64,000 nucleotides of DNA from Amycolatopsis sp. WAC 01376 (lineage in GTDB: Bacteria > Actinomycetota > Actinomycetes > Mycobacteriales > Pseudonocardiaceae), in the NCBI RefSeq assembly GCF_003947415.1, contig NZ_QHKL01000001.1, positions 1,426,001 to 1,490,000 of the forward strand, read 5' to 3'. Below the pieces are notes generated by a model, which was given only the letters and a program-made list of their open reading frames with translations, was not told the origin of the DNA and made no database searches. A program made the translations under genes and the position numbers. Positions 31,470 through 40,669 of the stretch are shown one piece after another (within the stretch, counting starts at the first letter, position 1; every line of letters begins with the position of its first letter).

Positions 31470-32843
31470 ATGGTGCTGCACAAGGGGAAAGCGACCGATC
31501 CGGATCGCCAGGGCGGAGCCAACCCGCTGCACGCCGGCGCGTACCCCGCGCTCGCCGCGAGCATCCGCCTCCCGCACGACAGCCTCGCCGAAGACTCCCT
31601 GCCGCCCGACACCGCGCTCCAGCTCGTGCGCGACGAGCTGATGCTCGACGGCAACGCCCGCCTCAACCTCGCCACGTTCGTCACCACCTGGATGGAGCCG
31701 CAGGCCCGCGAGCTGATGGCCGAATGCGTCGACAAGAACATGATCGACAAGGACGAGTACCCGCAGACCGCGGAACTCGAGCGGCGCTGCGTGAACATCC
31801 TCGCCGACCTGTGGCACGCGCCCGATCCCACCGCGATCATGGGCTGTTCCACGACCGGTTCGTCGGAAGCCTGCATGCTCGCCGGGATGGCGTTGAAACG
31901 CCGGTGGTCGAAACTGGGGCGTACCGGCAAACCGAATCTGGTGATGGGCGCGAACGTCCAGGTCTGCTGGGAGAAGTTCTGCGAATACTGGGAGGTCGAG
32001 CCGCGGCTGGTGCCGATGGACGGCGACCGCTTCCATCTCACCGCGGACGAGGCGATCACCCGGTGCGACGAGAACACCATCGGCGTCGTCGCGATCCTCG
32101 GGTCCACCTTCGACGGCAGTTACGAGCCTGTCGCCGAGATCGCGGCCGCGCTCGACGGCTTGGCGGAACGCTCCGGCTGGGACATCCCGGTGCACGTCGA
32201 CGGCGCTTCCGGCGCGATGATCGCGCCGTTCCTCGACCTCGAGCTGACCTGGGACTTCCGCCTGCCGAGGGTGGCGTCGATCAACACTTCCGGGCACAAG
32301 TACGGGCTGGTCTACCCCGGCGTCGGCTGGGTGGTGTGGCGCGACAAGGCCGCGCTGCCGGAGGAGCTCGTCTTCAACGTCAACTACCTCGGTGGCGACA
32401 TGCCGACTTTCGCGCTGAACTTCTCGCGCCCCGGCGCCGAGGTGGCCGCGCAGTACTACACGTTCGTCCGGCTCGGCCGTGAAGGTTTCCGTGCCGTGCA
32501 ACAGGCTTCACGCGACGTGGCGACCCAGCTCGCGGACGGGATCGCCGAGCTCGGACCGTTCGAACTGTTGACGCGAGGTGATCAGCTGCCCGTGTTCGCC
32601 TTCACGACGAAGGCGGACGTCGAGAGCTTCGACGTCTTCGACGTGTCGCGGCGGCTTCGCGAGCGTGGCTGGCTCGTCCCGGCGTACACGTTCCCGGCGC
32701 ACCGGACCGATCTCGCGGTGCTGAGGATCGTGGTGCGCAACGGTTTCACGCACGACCTCGCCGATCTGCTGCTCGCCGACCTCCGGCGTCTGCTACCCGA
32801 GCTCGATCACGGCCCGCGACCGCGGACCGCGTTCCATCACTGA
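31470..32843 (+). CDS. gad: Glutamate decarboxylase, PLP-dependent
   Basis: Converts glutamate to GABA and CO2, consuming a proton. 457 aa. PLP lysine K277 in INTSGHKYG, TTGSSEACMLA near 128, HVDGASGAMIAP near 240, matching the bacterial GadB family. The ATG at 31470 is chosen because an upstream in-frame extension runs into the hairpin. No GABA antiporter gene is next to it. Confidence 0.93.
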   Translation: MVLHKGKATDPDRQGGANPLHAGAYPALAASIRLPHDSLAEDSLPPDTALQLVRDELMLDGNARLNLATFVTTWMEPQARELMAECVDKNMIDKDEYPQTAELERRCVNILADLWHAPDPTAIMGCSTTGSSEACMLAGMALKRRWSKLGRTGKPNLVMGANVQVCWEKFCEYWEVEPRLVPMDGDRFHLTADEAITRCDENTIGVVAILGSTFDGSYEPVAEIAAALDGLAERSGWDIPVHVDGASGAMIAPFLDLELTWDFRLPRVASINTSGHKYGLVYPGVGWVVWRDKAALPEELVFNVNYLGGDMPTFALNFSRPGAEVAAQYYTFVRLGREGFRAVQQASRDVATQLADGIAELGPFELLTRGDQLPVFAFTTKADVESFDVFDVSRRLRERGWLVPAYTFPAHRTDLAVLRIVVRNGFTHDLADLLLADLRRLLPELDHGPRPRTAFHH

Positions 32844-32905
32844 GCCGGGTGCCCTGCGTCACGCCGGATTTCCCCTGGCTCTACCGGCGCGTAACGTCGG
32901 GGGCT

Positions 32906-33532
32906 ATGGGAGTCGCCGGAGACGAACGTCGTGCGTTGAGCGAGCTTTTCGAAGAGGTCGGCCCGGACGCGCCGACCCTGTGCACGGGCTGGAAGACGCG
33001 GGATCTCGCGGCGCATCTGCTGGTCCGCGAGCGGCGGCCCGACGCGGGGCCCGGCATCCTGGTCCCGGCGCTGGCGTCGTACACGCAGCGGGTGCAGGAC
33101 TCCTACGCCGCGCAGCCCTGGTCCGAGGTCGTCGGCAAGGTCCGGTCCGGCCCAGCCTGGTTCTGGCCGACGTCGATCGGCGCGCTCGACGAACTGGTGA
33201 ACGGCCCGGAATTCCTGGTGCACCACGAGGACGTCCGCCGAGGGCAGCCCGGCTGGGAGCCGCGTCCGGCCGAACCCGCGCGGGACGCGGCGGCGTGGAA
33301 ATCGGCGAAGCAGGCCTCGAAGCTGAACCTGCGGAAATCACCGGTCGGCGTGATCCTGAAGACCCCCGAAGGCCGCGAAGCGCCGGTGAAGGAAGGTCCG
33401 GACACGGTGACCGTGATCGGCGCACCGATCGAGCTGCTGCTGTTCGTCTTCGGCCGCGACGCCGTCCGCCTCACCTTCGAGGGTGACGCCTACGCGGTGG
33501 ACAGGCTCCGGAAGCACGACCGCGGCCTTTAG
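32906..33532 (+). CDS. TIGR03085-type metal-binding protein (mycothiol S-transferase/DinB-like)
   Basis: 208 aa. N-terminal DinB/maleylpyruvate isomerase-like helical domain, with TGWKTRDLAAHLLVRERRPDAGPG near residues 27-50 and FLVHHEDVRRGQPGW near 103-117 providing His/Glu metal ligands. The family belongs to mycothiol-using actinobacteria. The substrate is unknown. Confidence 0.78.
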   Translation: MGVAGDERRALSELFEEVGPDAPTLCTGWKTRDLAAHLLVRERRPDAGPGILVPALASYTQRVQDSYAAQPWSEVVGKVRSGPAWFWPTSIGALDELVNGPEFLVHHEDVRRGQPGWEPRPAEPARDAAAWKSAKQASKLNLRKSPVGVILKTPEGREAPVKEGPDTVTVIGAPIELLLFVFGRDAVRLTFEGDAYAVDRLRKHDRGL

Positions 33533-33542
33533 AGTTCCGCCC

Positions 33543-33728
33543 ATGCCGATGATCAGCGTCTCCATGTTCCCCGGCCGCACGGCCGAGCAGAAGCAGGCCC
33601 TCGTACGCGAGGTGACCGATGCCTTCGTCCGCACCTGCGGTGGCAAGCCCGAAGGCGTCTGGGTGACGCTCAACGAGATCCCCGCCGAACACTGGGCGGC
33701 AGGCGGGACGCTCTTGTCCGAACGCTGA
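33543..33728 (+). CDS. 4-oxalocrotonate tautomerase-family protein
   Basis: 61 aa, the classic short tautomerase length. After Met removal Pro1 (MPMISVSMFPGR) is the catalytic base. EGVWVTLNEIPAEHWAAGG in the C-terminal part resembles the family. Ten bases after the previous gene, so likely co-transcribed. Substrate unknown. Confidence 0.83.
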   Translation: MPMISVSMFPGRTAEQKQALVREVTDAFVRTCGGKPEGVWVTLNEIPAEHWAAGGTLLSER

Positions 33729-33740
33729 CCCGCTCGCCGA

Positions 33741-33797
33741 GTGCTATGAACGGACCGTTCCTTGCAAAATTTGCAAGGAACGGTCCGTTCATAGCAC
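33741..33797. repeat. Long hairpin, family B, perfect copy
   Basis: Perfect 28-base arms (33741-33768, 33770-33797) around one A, centre GCAAA-A-TTTGC. It fills almost the whole gap between the convergent tautomerase and peptidase genes. Confidence 0.85.
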
Positions 33798-33798
33798 G

Positions 33799-35643
33799 TC
33801 AGCGAAGCCCGACCGCCCGCAGCGCGAAGAACACCTCGATCGCGGTCTGCTTGACCGTCTCGGCGATCACCAGCGACCCGTGGCCCGCGTCGAACCGGTA
33901 GAACTCGAACGGGATCTCCCGCTTCGCGAGCCTGTCGAGGTAGTTCTCGACCTGCCGGATCGGGCACCGCGGGTCGTTGTCCCCGGCGAGCACCAGCACC
34001 GGCGCCGTCACGGCCTCGACGTAGGTGATCGGCGAGCATTCCCGGTACACCGCCGGCACCGTCTCCGGCGAACCGCCGAACAGCGCCCGGTCGAAGGAGC
34101 GGAGCTGCTCCATCTCGTCCTCGTACGCGGCGACGTAGTCCGCGACGGGCACCCCGGCGATCCCCGCCGCCCAGCGCGCCGGCTGGGTGCCCAGTGCCAG
34201 AAGGCTCAGGTAACCGCCCCACGAAGCGCCGTTCACCACGCATTTGGCCGGATCGGCGAGTCCACTTTGGACAGCCCAGTCGTGGACGGCGGCGACGTCT
34301 TCGAGCTCGGTCAGGCCTGGACGTCCTTCGATGGCGTCACGCCAGGCCGAGCCGTAGCCGGTCGAACCACGGTAGTTGACTTCGACGACGGCGAATCCCG
34401 CGTCGAGCCAGACGGCGCGGTACGCGGAAAACCGGTCCTCGTCGGCCGAATGCGGCCCGCCGTGCAAGGAGAAGACCGTCGGAAGCGGACCTTCGGGCGC
34501 GTCGGCCGGACGTGAGACCAGTGCGTGGATCTGCCCGCCGATCCCTTCGACGAACGCGTCGGTGACCGGGGCCGATTCCGGAGCCCGATCGCCCGGCGGT
34601 TCGAGGAGTACCGAGTCCGCGCCGTCCGACGTCCGCGCGCGCACCGCCGTCGGCTGCGCGGCACTGGACCACGAGTACTCGACGGTGCCGTCCGGTCGCA
34701 CGCCCGCGCCGCCGATCCTGCCCGGCGGTGTGTCCAAAGAGGACAATTCGCCGCTCGCGAGGTCGTACCGGTGAAGGGAACTGCGGCCTTGGTGGAAGTG
34801 GACGACCAGCAGCGCTCGCGCGTCCGGATACCAGCCCGCGACCACTTCGCCGGGCAGATCGAGCTCGATCTCCCGTTCGGTGTCCGCGGCGGTGTCCCAG
34901 ATCAGGAGTTCTTCGCGGCCGCGCCGTTCGTGCAGCACCAGCAACCGCTGATCGCCCGCGACCGGCGAGAACTCGAGCGCGCCGAGGCCCTTGCCCTCGC
35001 CGTCCCACTTGTCGGCGACCGCGGTGAAGCCGTCGGTCGACAGGACGCGCAGCGCGGGGTGTCGTGAATCACCGTGCTCGGAATGGGAGATCGCGAGCAG
35101 CGACTCGTCGCGGGACAGCGAGGCGATGCCCGCGTCGTCCTCGTGCTTGTAGAAACTGGTGGTCTTGCCGTCGATATGGGCGAAAAGTTCGCTCCCGTCG
35201 TCGGTCGAGACGCCGACGGCGACCACGTTGGTGCCGATCTCGAGACCGGCGGGGTAGCCGTCGTGGACGTCCGGCACCGCTCGCTCGGCGGCGGCACCCG
35301 GCGCGAACGGTTCGCGGACCCAGGAACCGAATTCGTCACCGTCGGTGTCGTCGAACCACCAGATCCAGCGGCCGTCGGGGGACGGGGTGGCGTGCATGGT
35401 GCCGTTGGGTCGGTCGGTGACTCGGCGGTGCTCGCCGGTCGATCGGTCCCAGGAATAGACCTCCCAAACGCCGCTGGCGTTGGAGACGTAGATGTTCGCG
35501 TCGGGGGCGTCGATGGCCCACTCGGGGACCGAAATGCGCGGCGCTCGGAAGCGGGCCCGCCACCTGGCCTCGGCTTCGGCGTCGTCGAACAGGCGGTCCG
35601 GGACCGCCGCGGACGGATATTCAGTGCCTGGCTGCGTGCTCAC
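33799..35643 (-). CDS. S9-family prolyl oligopeptidase-like serine peptidase
   Basis: 614 aa from GTG 35643. N-terminal beta-propeller (about 20-360; repeats such as TPSPDGRWIWW) followed by the alpha/beta-hydrolase domain with Ser474 in NGASWGGYLS, Asp in LAGDNDPRCP near 557 and His in DAGHGSL near 588. Acts as an aminopeptidase or oligopeptidase in the cytoplasm. The open frame extends much further upstream, but there it is antisense to the methyltransferase gene, so GTG 35643 is used. Confidence 0.9.
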   Translation of the reverse strand: MSTQPGTEYPSAAVPDRLFDDAEAEARWRARFRAPRISVPEWAIDAPDANIYVSNASGVWEVYSWDRSTGEHRRVTDRPNGTMHATPSPDGRWIWWFDDTDGDEFGSWVREPFAPGAAAERAVPDVHDGYPAGLEIGTNVVAVGVSTDDGSELFAHIDGKTTSFYKHEDDAGIASLSRDESLLAISHSEHGDSRHPALRVLSTDGFTAVADKWDGEGKGLGALEFSPVAGDQRLLVLHERRGREELLIWDTAADTEREIELDLPGEVVAGWYPDARALLVVHFHQGRSSLHRYDLASGELSSLDTPPGRIGGAGVRPDGTVEYSWSSAAQPTAVRARTSDGADSVLLEPPGDRAPESAPVTDAFVEGIGGQIHALVSRPADAPEGPLPTVFSLHGGPHSADEDRFSAYRAVWLDAGFAVVEVNYRGSTGYGSAWRDAIEGRPGLTELEDVAAVHDWAVQSGLADPAKCVVNGASWGGYLSLLALGTQPARWAAGIAGVPVADYVAAYEDEMEQLRSFDRALFGGSPETVPAVYRECSPITYVEAVTAPVLVLAGDNDPRCPIRQVENYLDRLAKREIPFEFYRFDAGHGSLVIAETVKQTAIEVFFALRAVGLR

Positions 35644-35673
35644 CCCTCGATCCTGCCACTCCGGAGCCGTACT

Positions 35674-36375
35674 GTGTGCGGGGTGCTGGAGGGAAACCCG
35701 CCGCGCGCCGCGGTGTCCGCGCGGTTCGCGCGCCAGGCGGTCGAACGGGCCGTGTTCGCGCAACCGCTGTTCGGGCCGGGGATGGGATGCGTCGACGTCG
35801 GCTGCGGGCCGGGATCGATCACCCTCGGTATCGGCAACGGGCACAGAAAGTCCACAGTGGACTTTCTGGTTGGCGACGCGTGCGCGTTGCCGTTCGCCGA
35901 CGCTTCGGTGGATGTGGCCTTCGCGCACGCCGTCTTCGAGCATCTGCGAGAGCCGGGTGCCGCGCTGGCGGAGATCCGGCGGGTCCTCAAACCCGGCGGA
36001 GCCCTCGCACTGTCCACATCGGACTGGAGTCGCGCGCGGCTGCGGCCGAAGACGGCGAACGTCGACGCCGCCCTTCGCGGGCACTATCTGTTGTGCCGCC
36101 GCGCCGGCGGTGACCCGTTCGCCGGACGCTCGTTGCCCGCCGCGGTCACGGCCGCCGGTTTCACCGACGTGCGAACGAAAACCCGTTACCGCACGGACAC
36201 GACGTACCGGGCGCTGGCGACGTACGTGGAGGGGCGTCTGGTGACGGCGCTGGAAACCGCGACGACCCCGGATCGCGACCAACTCGCTTCGGCCGCCCGC
36301 TCGGCCTGGTCCTGGGCGCGCTCCGGCGATGGGGACTTCGCGCAATGCTGGACCGAACTCCTCGCCACCCGCTGA
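35674..36375 (+). CDS. Class I SAM-dependent methyltransferase
   Basis: 233 aa. SAM motif I CVDVGCGPGSIT near residues 38-49, motif II GDACALPFADASVDVAFAH near 70-88, motif III RRVLKPGGALALS near 105-117: the Methyltransf_11/UbiE-like pattern. The GTG at 35674 is preceded by GGAG (35663-35666); a GTG three codons later is also possible. It is divergent from the peptidase gene with only 30 bases between. Substrate unknown. Confidence 0.82.
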   Translation: MCGVLEGNPPRAAVSARFARQAVERAVFAQPLFGPGMGCVDVGCGPGSITLGIGNGHRKSTVDFLVGDACALPFADASVDVAFAHAVFEHLREPGAALAEIRRVLKPGGALALSTSDWSRARLRPKTANVDAALRGHYLLCRRAGGDPFAGRSLPAAVTAAGFTDVRTKTRYRTDTTYRALATYVEGRLVTALETATTPDRDQLASAARSAWSWARSGDGDFAQCWTELLATR

Positions 36376-36384
36376 GGTCATTCG

Positions 36385-36411
36385 GTGTCCCCAATGCCGC
36401 ATTGGGGACAC
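36385..36411. repeat. Dyad family F, copy 1
   Basis: GTGTCCCCAATGC (36385-36397), one base, then GCATTGGGGACAC (36399-36411), 9 bases after the methyltransferase stop. The core CCCCAATG/CATTGGGG recurs at 36706 and 36738. Confidence 0.7.
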
Positions 36412-36801
36412 TCAGCGTCTCAAATGAGGCATTGGGAACCCTTGTGCTTCGGCGGCTCTCGGTTGTCCACACCCGACCACCGTTGTGGACAACCAGCCCC
36501 GCCACCCCCTCTTTCGCCCGGTCCCGACGGCCCCCGGCGATACGCTGGACCCGGGGTCGCCCCCCTGGGAGTGGCGGGGGCTGCGCGGGGTTGTTTTCTC
36601 GGGGTGGGTAGGGCGGGGGTGTGTCCTGAAGGGGGCCTTTGGGACGTTGAGCGTCTTGAAGGGGACCTTCGGGGCATGCGCGGTCTCCGCGGAGGACTTC
36701 GTGCTGCCCCCAATGTGGCATTGGGGGCCCTCGGTGTCCCCAATGCCACATTGGGGGCATCGAACTCCTGCCGCGCGGCAAAAGCGGGGCCTGTAACGCG
36801 A
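36412..36801. other. Gene-free repeat-rich spacer
   Basis: No coding region is supported in this stretch. It contains two direct copies of a TGAAGGGGnCCTTyGGG word (about 36627-36675) and two family F dyads: GCCCCCAATG/CATTGGGGGC (36706-36728) and CCCCAATG/CATTGGGG (36738-36756). The middle is strongly G-rich on the plus strand (36548-36640). It looks like eroded repeat sequence. Confidence 0.5.
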
Positions 36802-36835
36802 AAGAGCCCTGCTCGCCGAAGCGAGCAAGGCTCTT
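36802..36835 (-). terminator. Terminator hairpin after tRNA-Pro
   Basis: AAGAGCC (36802-36808) with GGCTCTT (36829-36835), and inner GCTCGC (36811-36816) with GCGAGC (36821-36826), loop CGAA. It starts 11 bases beyond the tRNA 3' end on the minus strand and probably ends its transcript. Confidence 0.75.
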
Positions 36836-36846
36836 CCGATCCAACG

Positions 36847-36920
36847 TCGGGGTGGCGGGATTCGAACCCACGACCTCCTCGACCCGAACGAGGCACGCTA
36901 CCAAGCTGCGCCACACCCCG
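36847..36920 (-). tRNA. tRNA-Pro (anticodon CGG)
   Basis: On the minus strand a full cloverleaf is seen: acceptor CGGGGTG/CACCCCG, D-arm with GCGCAGCTTGGTAGCGT, anticodon stem CCTCG/CGAGG with loop TTCGGGT (anticodon CGG, reads CCG proline codons), and T-arm with GGTTCGAATCC. The discriminator base is A. 74 nt; CCA is not encoded in the genome. Confidence 0.96.
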
Positions 36921-36948
36921 GATACTTCTTAGCGGGTCGAGGAGAAGT

Positions 36949-37929
36949 TTAGCGGACGGTGTTTCGGGCCTTGCGGGGGGCTGCGTTCCGGTGATTACCG
37001 CTGGTCGTGCCCCGTGGCACGAGGGTCAGCAGGCTCGCCTCGGGCGGGCAGGCGAAGCGGGCGGGGGCGTACGGGGAGGTGCCCAGTCCGGCGGAGACGT
37101 GGAGCCACATCTGGGCGCCCCAGCGGGACGCGCCGCGGGCGCGGGTGCGGTCGAGTTCGCAGTTGGTGACGAGCGCGCCGTAGCCCGGGATCCGGAGCTG
37201 GCCGCCGTGTGTGTGCCCGGCGAGGACGAGGTCGTAGCCGTCGCCCGCGAAATCGTCGAGCACGCGGGGTTCCGGCGAGTGCGTGACGCCGATGCGGACG
37301 GCCGCCGCGGTGTCCACCGGGCCGGCGATGTCGGCGTAGCGGTCGCGGCGGAGGTGCGCGTCGTCGACGCCGGCGGTGAACACGTACTGGTCGGCGACCT
37401 CGATGGTGCGGCGGACGTGGGTGAGGTCGTGCCAGCCGTGTTCGACGAAGGCCGCGCGGAGGTCGCGCCACGGCAGGTGCTCGCCGTGGATCCGCTTCTT
37501 CTTGCCCTTCGGCATGAGGTAGCGCGCGGGGTTCTTCGGCTTCGGCGCGTAGTAGTCGTTGCTGCCGAAGATGAACACGCCGGGCCGCTCGAGCAGGGGG
37601 CCGAGTGCGCGCAGCACGGACGGCACGGCCTGCTGATGTGACAGGTTGTCACCGGTGTTGACGACGAGGTCCGGTTCGAGTTCGTCGAGCGCCGCTACCC
37701 AGCGTTGCTTGCTCACATGGCCGGGAAGCATGTGCAGGTCCGAGATGTGGAGGATCGTGAAGGGCTTCGCCCCTGCCGCGAGGACCGGGAGCTCCGCGGT
37801 GCGAAGCGTCCACCGGCGCCTTTCGATTCCGACCGCGTAACCGAGGGTCGCGGCTCCCAGGGCGACGGTTCCCACGGCCAAGCGCCGTACCGTCGCCCCC
37901 GAAGTGCTTTCGTTACTGAGCGTGCTCAC
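36949..37929 (-). CDS. Metallophosphoesterase, membrane-anchored
   Basis: 326 aa from GTG 37929. The N-terminal hydrophobic segment (about 16-32) anchors or exports it. Calcineurin-type metal motifs follow: ISDLHMLPGH near 63, NTGDNLSH near 94, FGSNDYY near 122 (the GNHE position) and LAGHTHGGQ near 233. It resembles the YkuE/UDP-2,3-diacylglucosamine-type phosphoesterases. Its neighbour ponA2 and the shared order with Rv3683-Rv3682 suggest a cell-wall role, which is inferred. Confidence 0.88.
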   Translation of the reverse strand: MSTLSNESTSGATVRRLAVGTVALGAATLGYAVGIERRRWTLRTAELPVLAAGAKPFTILHISDLHMLPGHVSKQRWVAALDELEPDLVVNTGDNLSHQQAVPSVLRALGPLLERPGVFIFGSNDYYAPKPKNPARYLMPKGKKKRIHGEHLPWRDLRAAFVEHGWHDLTHVRRTIEVADQYVFTAGVDDAHLRRDRYADIAGPVDTAAAVRIGVTHSPEPRVLDDFAGDGYDLVLAGHTHGGQLRIPGYGALVTNCELDRTRARGASRWGAQMWLHVSAGLGTSPYAPARFACPPEASLLTLVPRGTTSGNHRNAAPRKARNTVR

Positions 37930-38150
37930 AATGTCCAGTTTACGTGCTCGTCGGTGGTGATCGTCCGCCCCCATTCCGGCGATCTCGGTAAATCGCTGGA
38001 ATGGCCTCTTTTCTTCACCTTCCGTGGTCGGCACGGGGTCTGGCGATCAGTCGACATGATCCCGTCGGCCGTTGTTCCCCGTTAAGCCGCCAGCCGCTCA
38101 CTCAAAGTTAGATTCACGTGACTCATCGTGATTTGCGCTGGTGAACGCGG

Positions 38151-40319
38151 TCAGCGTCCGCCGCCCATGTACTTCGGATCCGGCTGCGGCAGCGGCAGCG
38201 CTTCCTGGCCTTCGAGGATCTTCGACATCGCCCCGAACCAGGTCTGCGCCGGCGTCTTCCCGCCGAACATGTTTTCGCAGCCGCGAGTGGTCACGTTACC
38301 CGGGCCGAGGTAGCACAGGCCGCCGTTTCCACCCTTCGGACGGAACACCATCGCCGCGCCCGCGAGCTGCGGAGTGGCCCCGAGGTACGTTCCCGAGCCG
38401 TTGCTCTGGGTGGTCCCGGTCTTGCCCATCACCGGCCGGTTCCACCGGGCGCCGCTCGCGGCGCCTGCCGACGTCCCGCCGGGCTGGCTGTCCCTGCTCA
38501 TGCCGACCGCGAGGGTGTTGGCGAGCCCTTCGGGCACCACCTGCTCGCAAGCGGCTTCCTTGACGGGCACCGGCTTTCCGTCCCGGTCGGTGACACCGGC
38601 CAGCGGGGTCGGCGGGCACCAGACGCCACCGCTCATGATCGTGGCGCCGACGTTCGCCAGTTCCAGACCGCTCAGCGGGGCCGGGCCGAGGGTGAACGAG
38701 GCGTTCCCTGGCCAGCCGGGCCGCGGGCCGAAGGCCTGAAGCTGGCTGGTGTTGGCGCCGGGATTGTCGGACTTGGGGTCGACGGCGCCACCGCCGAGGT
38801 TGCTGGCCATGGTGTCGCGCATGCCGAGCTTGCGAGCCATTTCCACGATCGGCCCCGTGCTCCCGACCTTCTCTTCGAGGGCCACGAACGCCGTGTTCGG
38901 CGAAGTCGCCAGCGCCTGCTGCATCGACATCGTGCCGCCCGCCGGGTTGTAGTCACCCGCGTTGCCGAGGCAGTACCAGCGGGACCGCATCGGAGGTCCG
39001 GTCGGGCCGCATTTGGGGCCACCACCGGCGAACACGTGGGAGGTGTAGAAGTCGGGCACGGGAAGGGGACTGTTGATCCCGGCCACACCCGCTTCCAGCG
39101 CCGCGGCGGCGGTGAAGACCTTGTACGCGGAGCCCGCGCCGCCTGTGTTGTAGACACCAGAAGGCAACGCGAAGGTCGTCTGTCCCTGGTCTTCGTGAAG
39201 TCCGTAGTCACGGTTCGCCGCCAGCGCCACGACTTCGTGTCGTTGCTTGCCCGGCTTCACCAGCGAGAGCGTGTTCGCGACGTTGTCCTGCGTCTTCTTG
39301 ACCTGGGCTTCGGCCGACATCTTGGCTTCGTGGTTCGCCCGTTCGTCCAAAGTGGTCTTGATCTGGTAGCCGCCGGTGTAGAGATCGTCCTTCGTCATAC
39401 CGTTCTTGAGGAGATAGTCCTCGACGTACTGGCAGAAGAAACCGTTCTCCGGACCGGCGCCGGTGCAGTTCGACGCGGGCTTCTGCGGTCCGCCTTCGAC
39501 GACGCCGAGCGGCTCGGCCTTGAAGCGTTCCGCGTCCGCCTTCGCGAGCTTCTGGTTGTCGACCATGCGGTCCAGCACCAGGTTGCGGCGCTCGGTCGCC
39601 TTCGCCGGGCTCTTCCACGGGTCGTTGACGACCGGGTTGTTCACCAGACCGGCCAGCAACGCCGCCTGCGGCACCGTGAGCTTCTCGACGGGCGTGTTGA
39701 AGTACGCGTTCGCGGCCGCGCCGACGCCGTAGATCTCGCGCGAGAATTCGACGACGTTCAGGTAGCCGGTCAGGATCTGCATCTTGTTCAGCTTGGTTTC
39801 CAGCTGGATCGCGATCCGGGCTTCCTTCAGTTTCCGGGCGACCGACTGTTCCTGTGCGCGCTTCTGTCCCGGCTTGTCGTCCCGGTAGACGACGTTGATC
39901 AGGTAGTTCTTGACGTACTGCTGGGTCAGCGTCGAGGCGCCCTGCGTGTCCCCGCCGGTGCTGTTGCTGACCGCGGCGCGCAGCGTGCCCTTCCAGTCCA
40001 CCCCGTTGTGCTCGTAGAAGCGCTTGTCCTCGACCGAGATCAGCGCCCACTTCATGGCGTCGTTGATCTGGGTCTCGGTCGTCGGGATGCGGAACTGCTT
40101 GTACAGCGTCGCGATCTGCTTGCCGGTGTTGTCGGTGATCGTCGTCACCAGTGGCGGCGGAATGTCCGCAAGGTCCGAAGACGTCTTGTCGACGGTCTCG
40201 CTCGCCTGGTTCGACAGCACCCCCGCGGCACCCGCCACCGGGAACAACATCCCCGCGACCAGCACCCCCGCGAGCACACAAAGGCCAATGAGCTTCAGCA
40301 GACCGTCCGTTTTGCGCAC
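38151..40319 (-). CDS. ponA2: Bifunctional penicillin-binding protein (PonA2-like)
   Basis: Peptidoglycan glycosyltransferase plus transpeptidase, 722 aa. One N-terminal membrane helix (about residues 8-30). GT51 domain with catalytic EDKRFYEHNGVDW near 96. Transpeptidase domain with S397-A-Y-K (SxxK), SPN motif near 475 and KTGTT near 640. Lacks a PASTA domain at the end, unlike mycobacterial PonA2 as I recall it. Position opposite whiB4 and next to the metallophosphoesterase matches Rv3682. Confidence 0.92.
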   Translation of the reverse strand: MRKTDGLLKLIGLCVLAGVLVAGMLFPVAGAAGVLSNQASETVDKTSSDLADIPPPLVTTITDNTGKQIATLYKQFRIPTTETQINDAMKWALISVEDKRFYEHNGVDWKGTLRAAVSNSTGGDTQGASTLTQQYVKNYLINVVYRDDKPGQKRAQEQSVARKLKEARIAIQLETKLNKMQILTGYLNVVEFSREIYGVGAAANAYFNTPVEKLTVPQAALLAGLVNNPVVNDPWKSPAKATERRNLVLDRMVDNQKLAKADAERFKAEPLGVVEGGPQKPASNCTGAGPENGFFCQYVEDYLLKNGMTKDDLYTGGYQIKTTLDERANHEAKMSAEAQVKKTQDNVANTLSLVKPGKQRHEVVALAANRDYGLHEDQGQTTFALPSGVYNTGGAGSAYKVFTAAAALEAGVAGINSPLPVPDFYTSHVFAGGGPKCGPTGPPMRSRWYCLGNAGDYNPAGGTMSMQQALATSPNTAFVALEEKVGSTGPIVEMARKLGMRDTMASNLGGGAVDPKSDNPGANTSQLQAFGPRPGWPGNASFTLGPAPLSGLELANVGATIMSGGVWCPPTPLAGVTDRDGKPVPVKEAACEQVVPEGLANTLAVGMSRDSQPGGTSAGAASGARWNRPVMGKTGTTQSNGSGTYLGATPQLAGAAMVFRPKGGNGGLCYLGPGNVTTRGCENMFGGKTPAQTWFGAMSKILEGQEALPLPQPDPKYMGGGR

Positions 40320-40353
40320 GCGGACCAGGGTACGCGGAACCCGTTAGCCCACC

Positions 40354-40363
40354 GTGACGTCAC
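40354..40363. promoter_or_regulatory. GTGACGTCAC palindrome in the ponA2/whiB4 divergent region
   Basis: Perfect 10-bp palindrome 35 bases before the ponA2 start, in the 350-base interval to whiB4. It resembles half of a CRP/FNR site (GTGA..TCAC) with a short spacer, so a link to the Crp at 51861 is possible but weak. The rest of the interval is described with the uORF below. Confidence 0.3.
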
Positions 40364-40600
40364 CTCGCTGTGGGTGGGGTTTTGATTACGAAATCGACCC
40401 CATGCGGTGACGGCTGGTAACGGGAGGCATTCTAGGGCTTGGCGGGGGGAACCGAGGGCCCCTACAGTCCGTCAACGTCTCACGTATGAAAAAGCCGACA
40501 GACGGGTGAGTGCGAGCGGCAGTCGCATTCGACCGAACGGAGGCACCGGCACCGGGGAGGTGTCGGCTCAACCGACGTGAGCACACAGGGAGACACGCTC

Positions 40601-40657
40601 ATGGGGGCAGGAGCGCAGGCTTTTCGTCCTCCCGTGGTGTGTCGAACACCAGGGTAG
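40601..40657 (+). CDS. Candidate uORF before whiB4 (MGAGAQAFRPPVVCRTPG)
   Basis: 18-codon ORF with AGGGAGA about 9 bases upstream of its ATG. It ends 13 bases before the whiB start. A hairpin covers its end: CTCCC (40629-40633) with GGGAG (40657-40661) and TGGTGT (40635-40640) with ACACCA (40646-40651). The GGGAG strand is the likely ribosome-binding site of the whiB gene, so translation of the uORF may open or close that site. No experimental support is implied. Confidence 0.5.
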   Translation: MGAGAQAFRPPVVCRTPG

Positions 40658-40669
40658 GGAGCTGGGGGT

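Noticed and set aside
35644..36411. Upstream extension of the S9 peptidase ORF
   Set aside because: This part is antisense to a convincing methyltransferase; the peptidase start GTG 35643 gives the family length.
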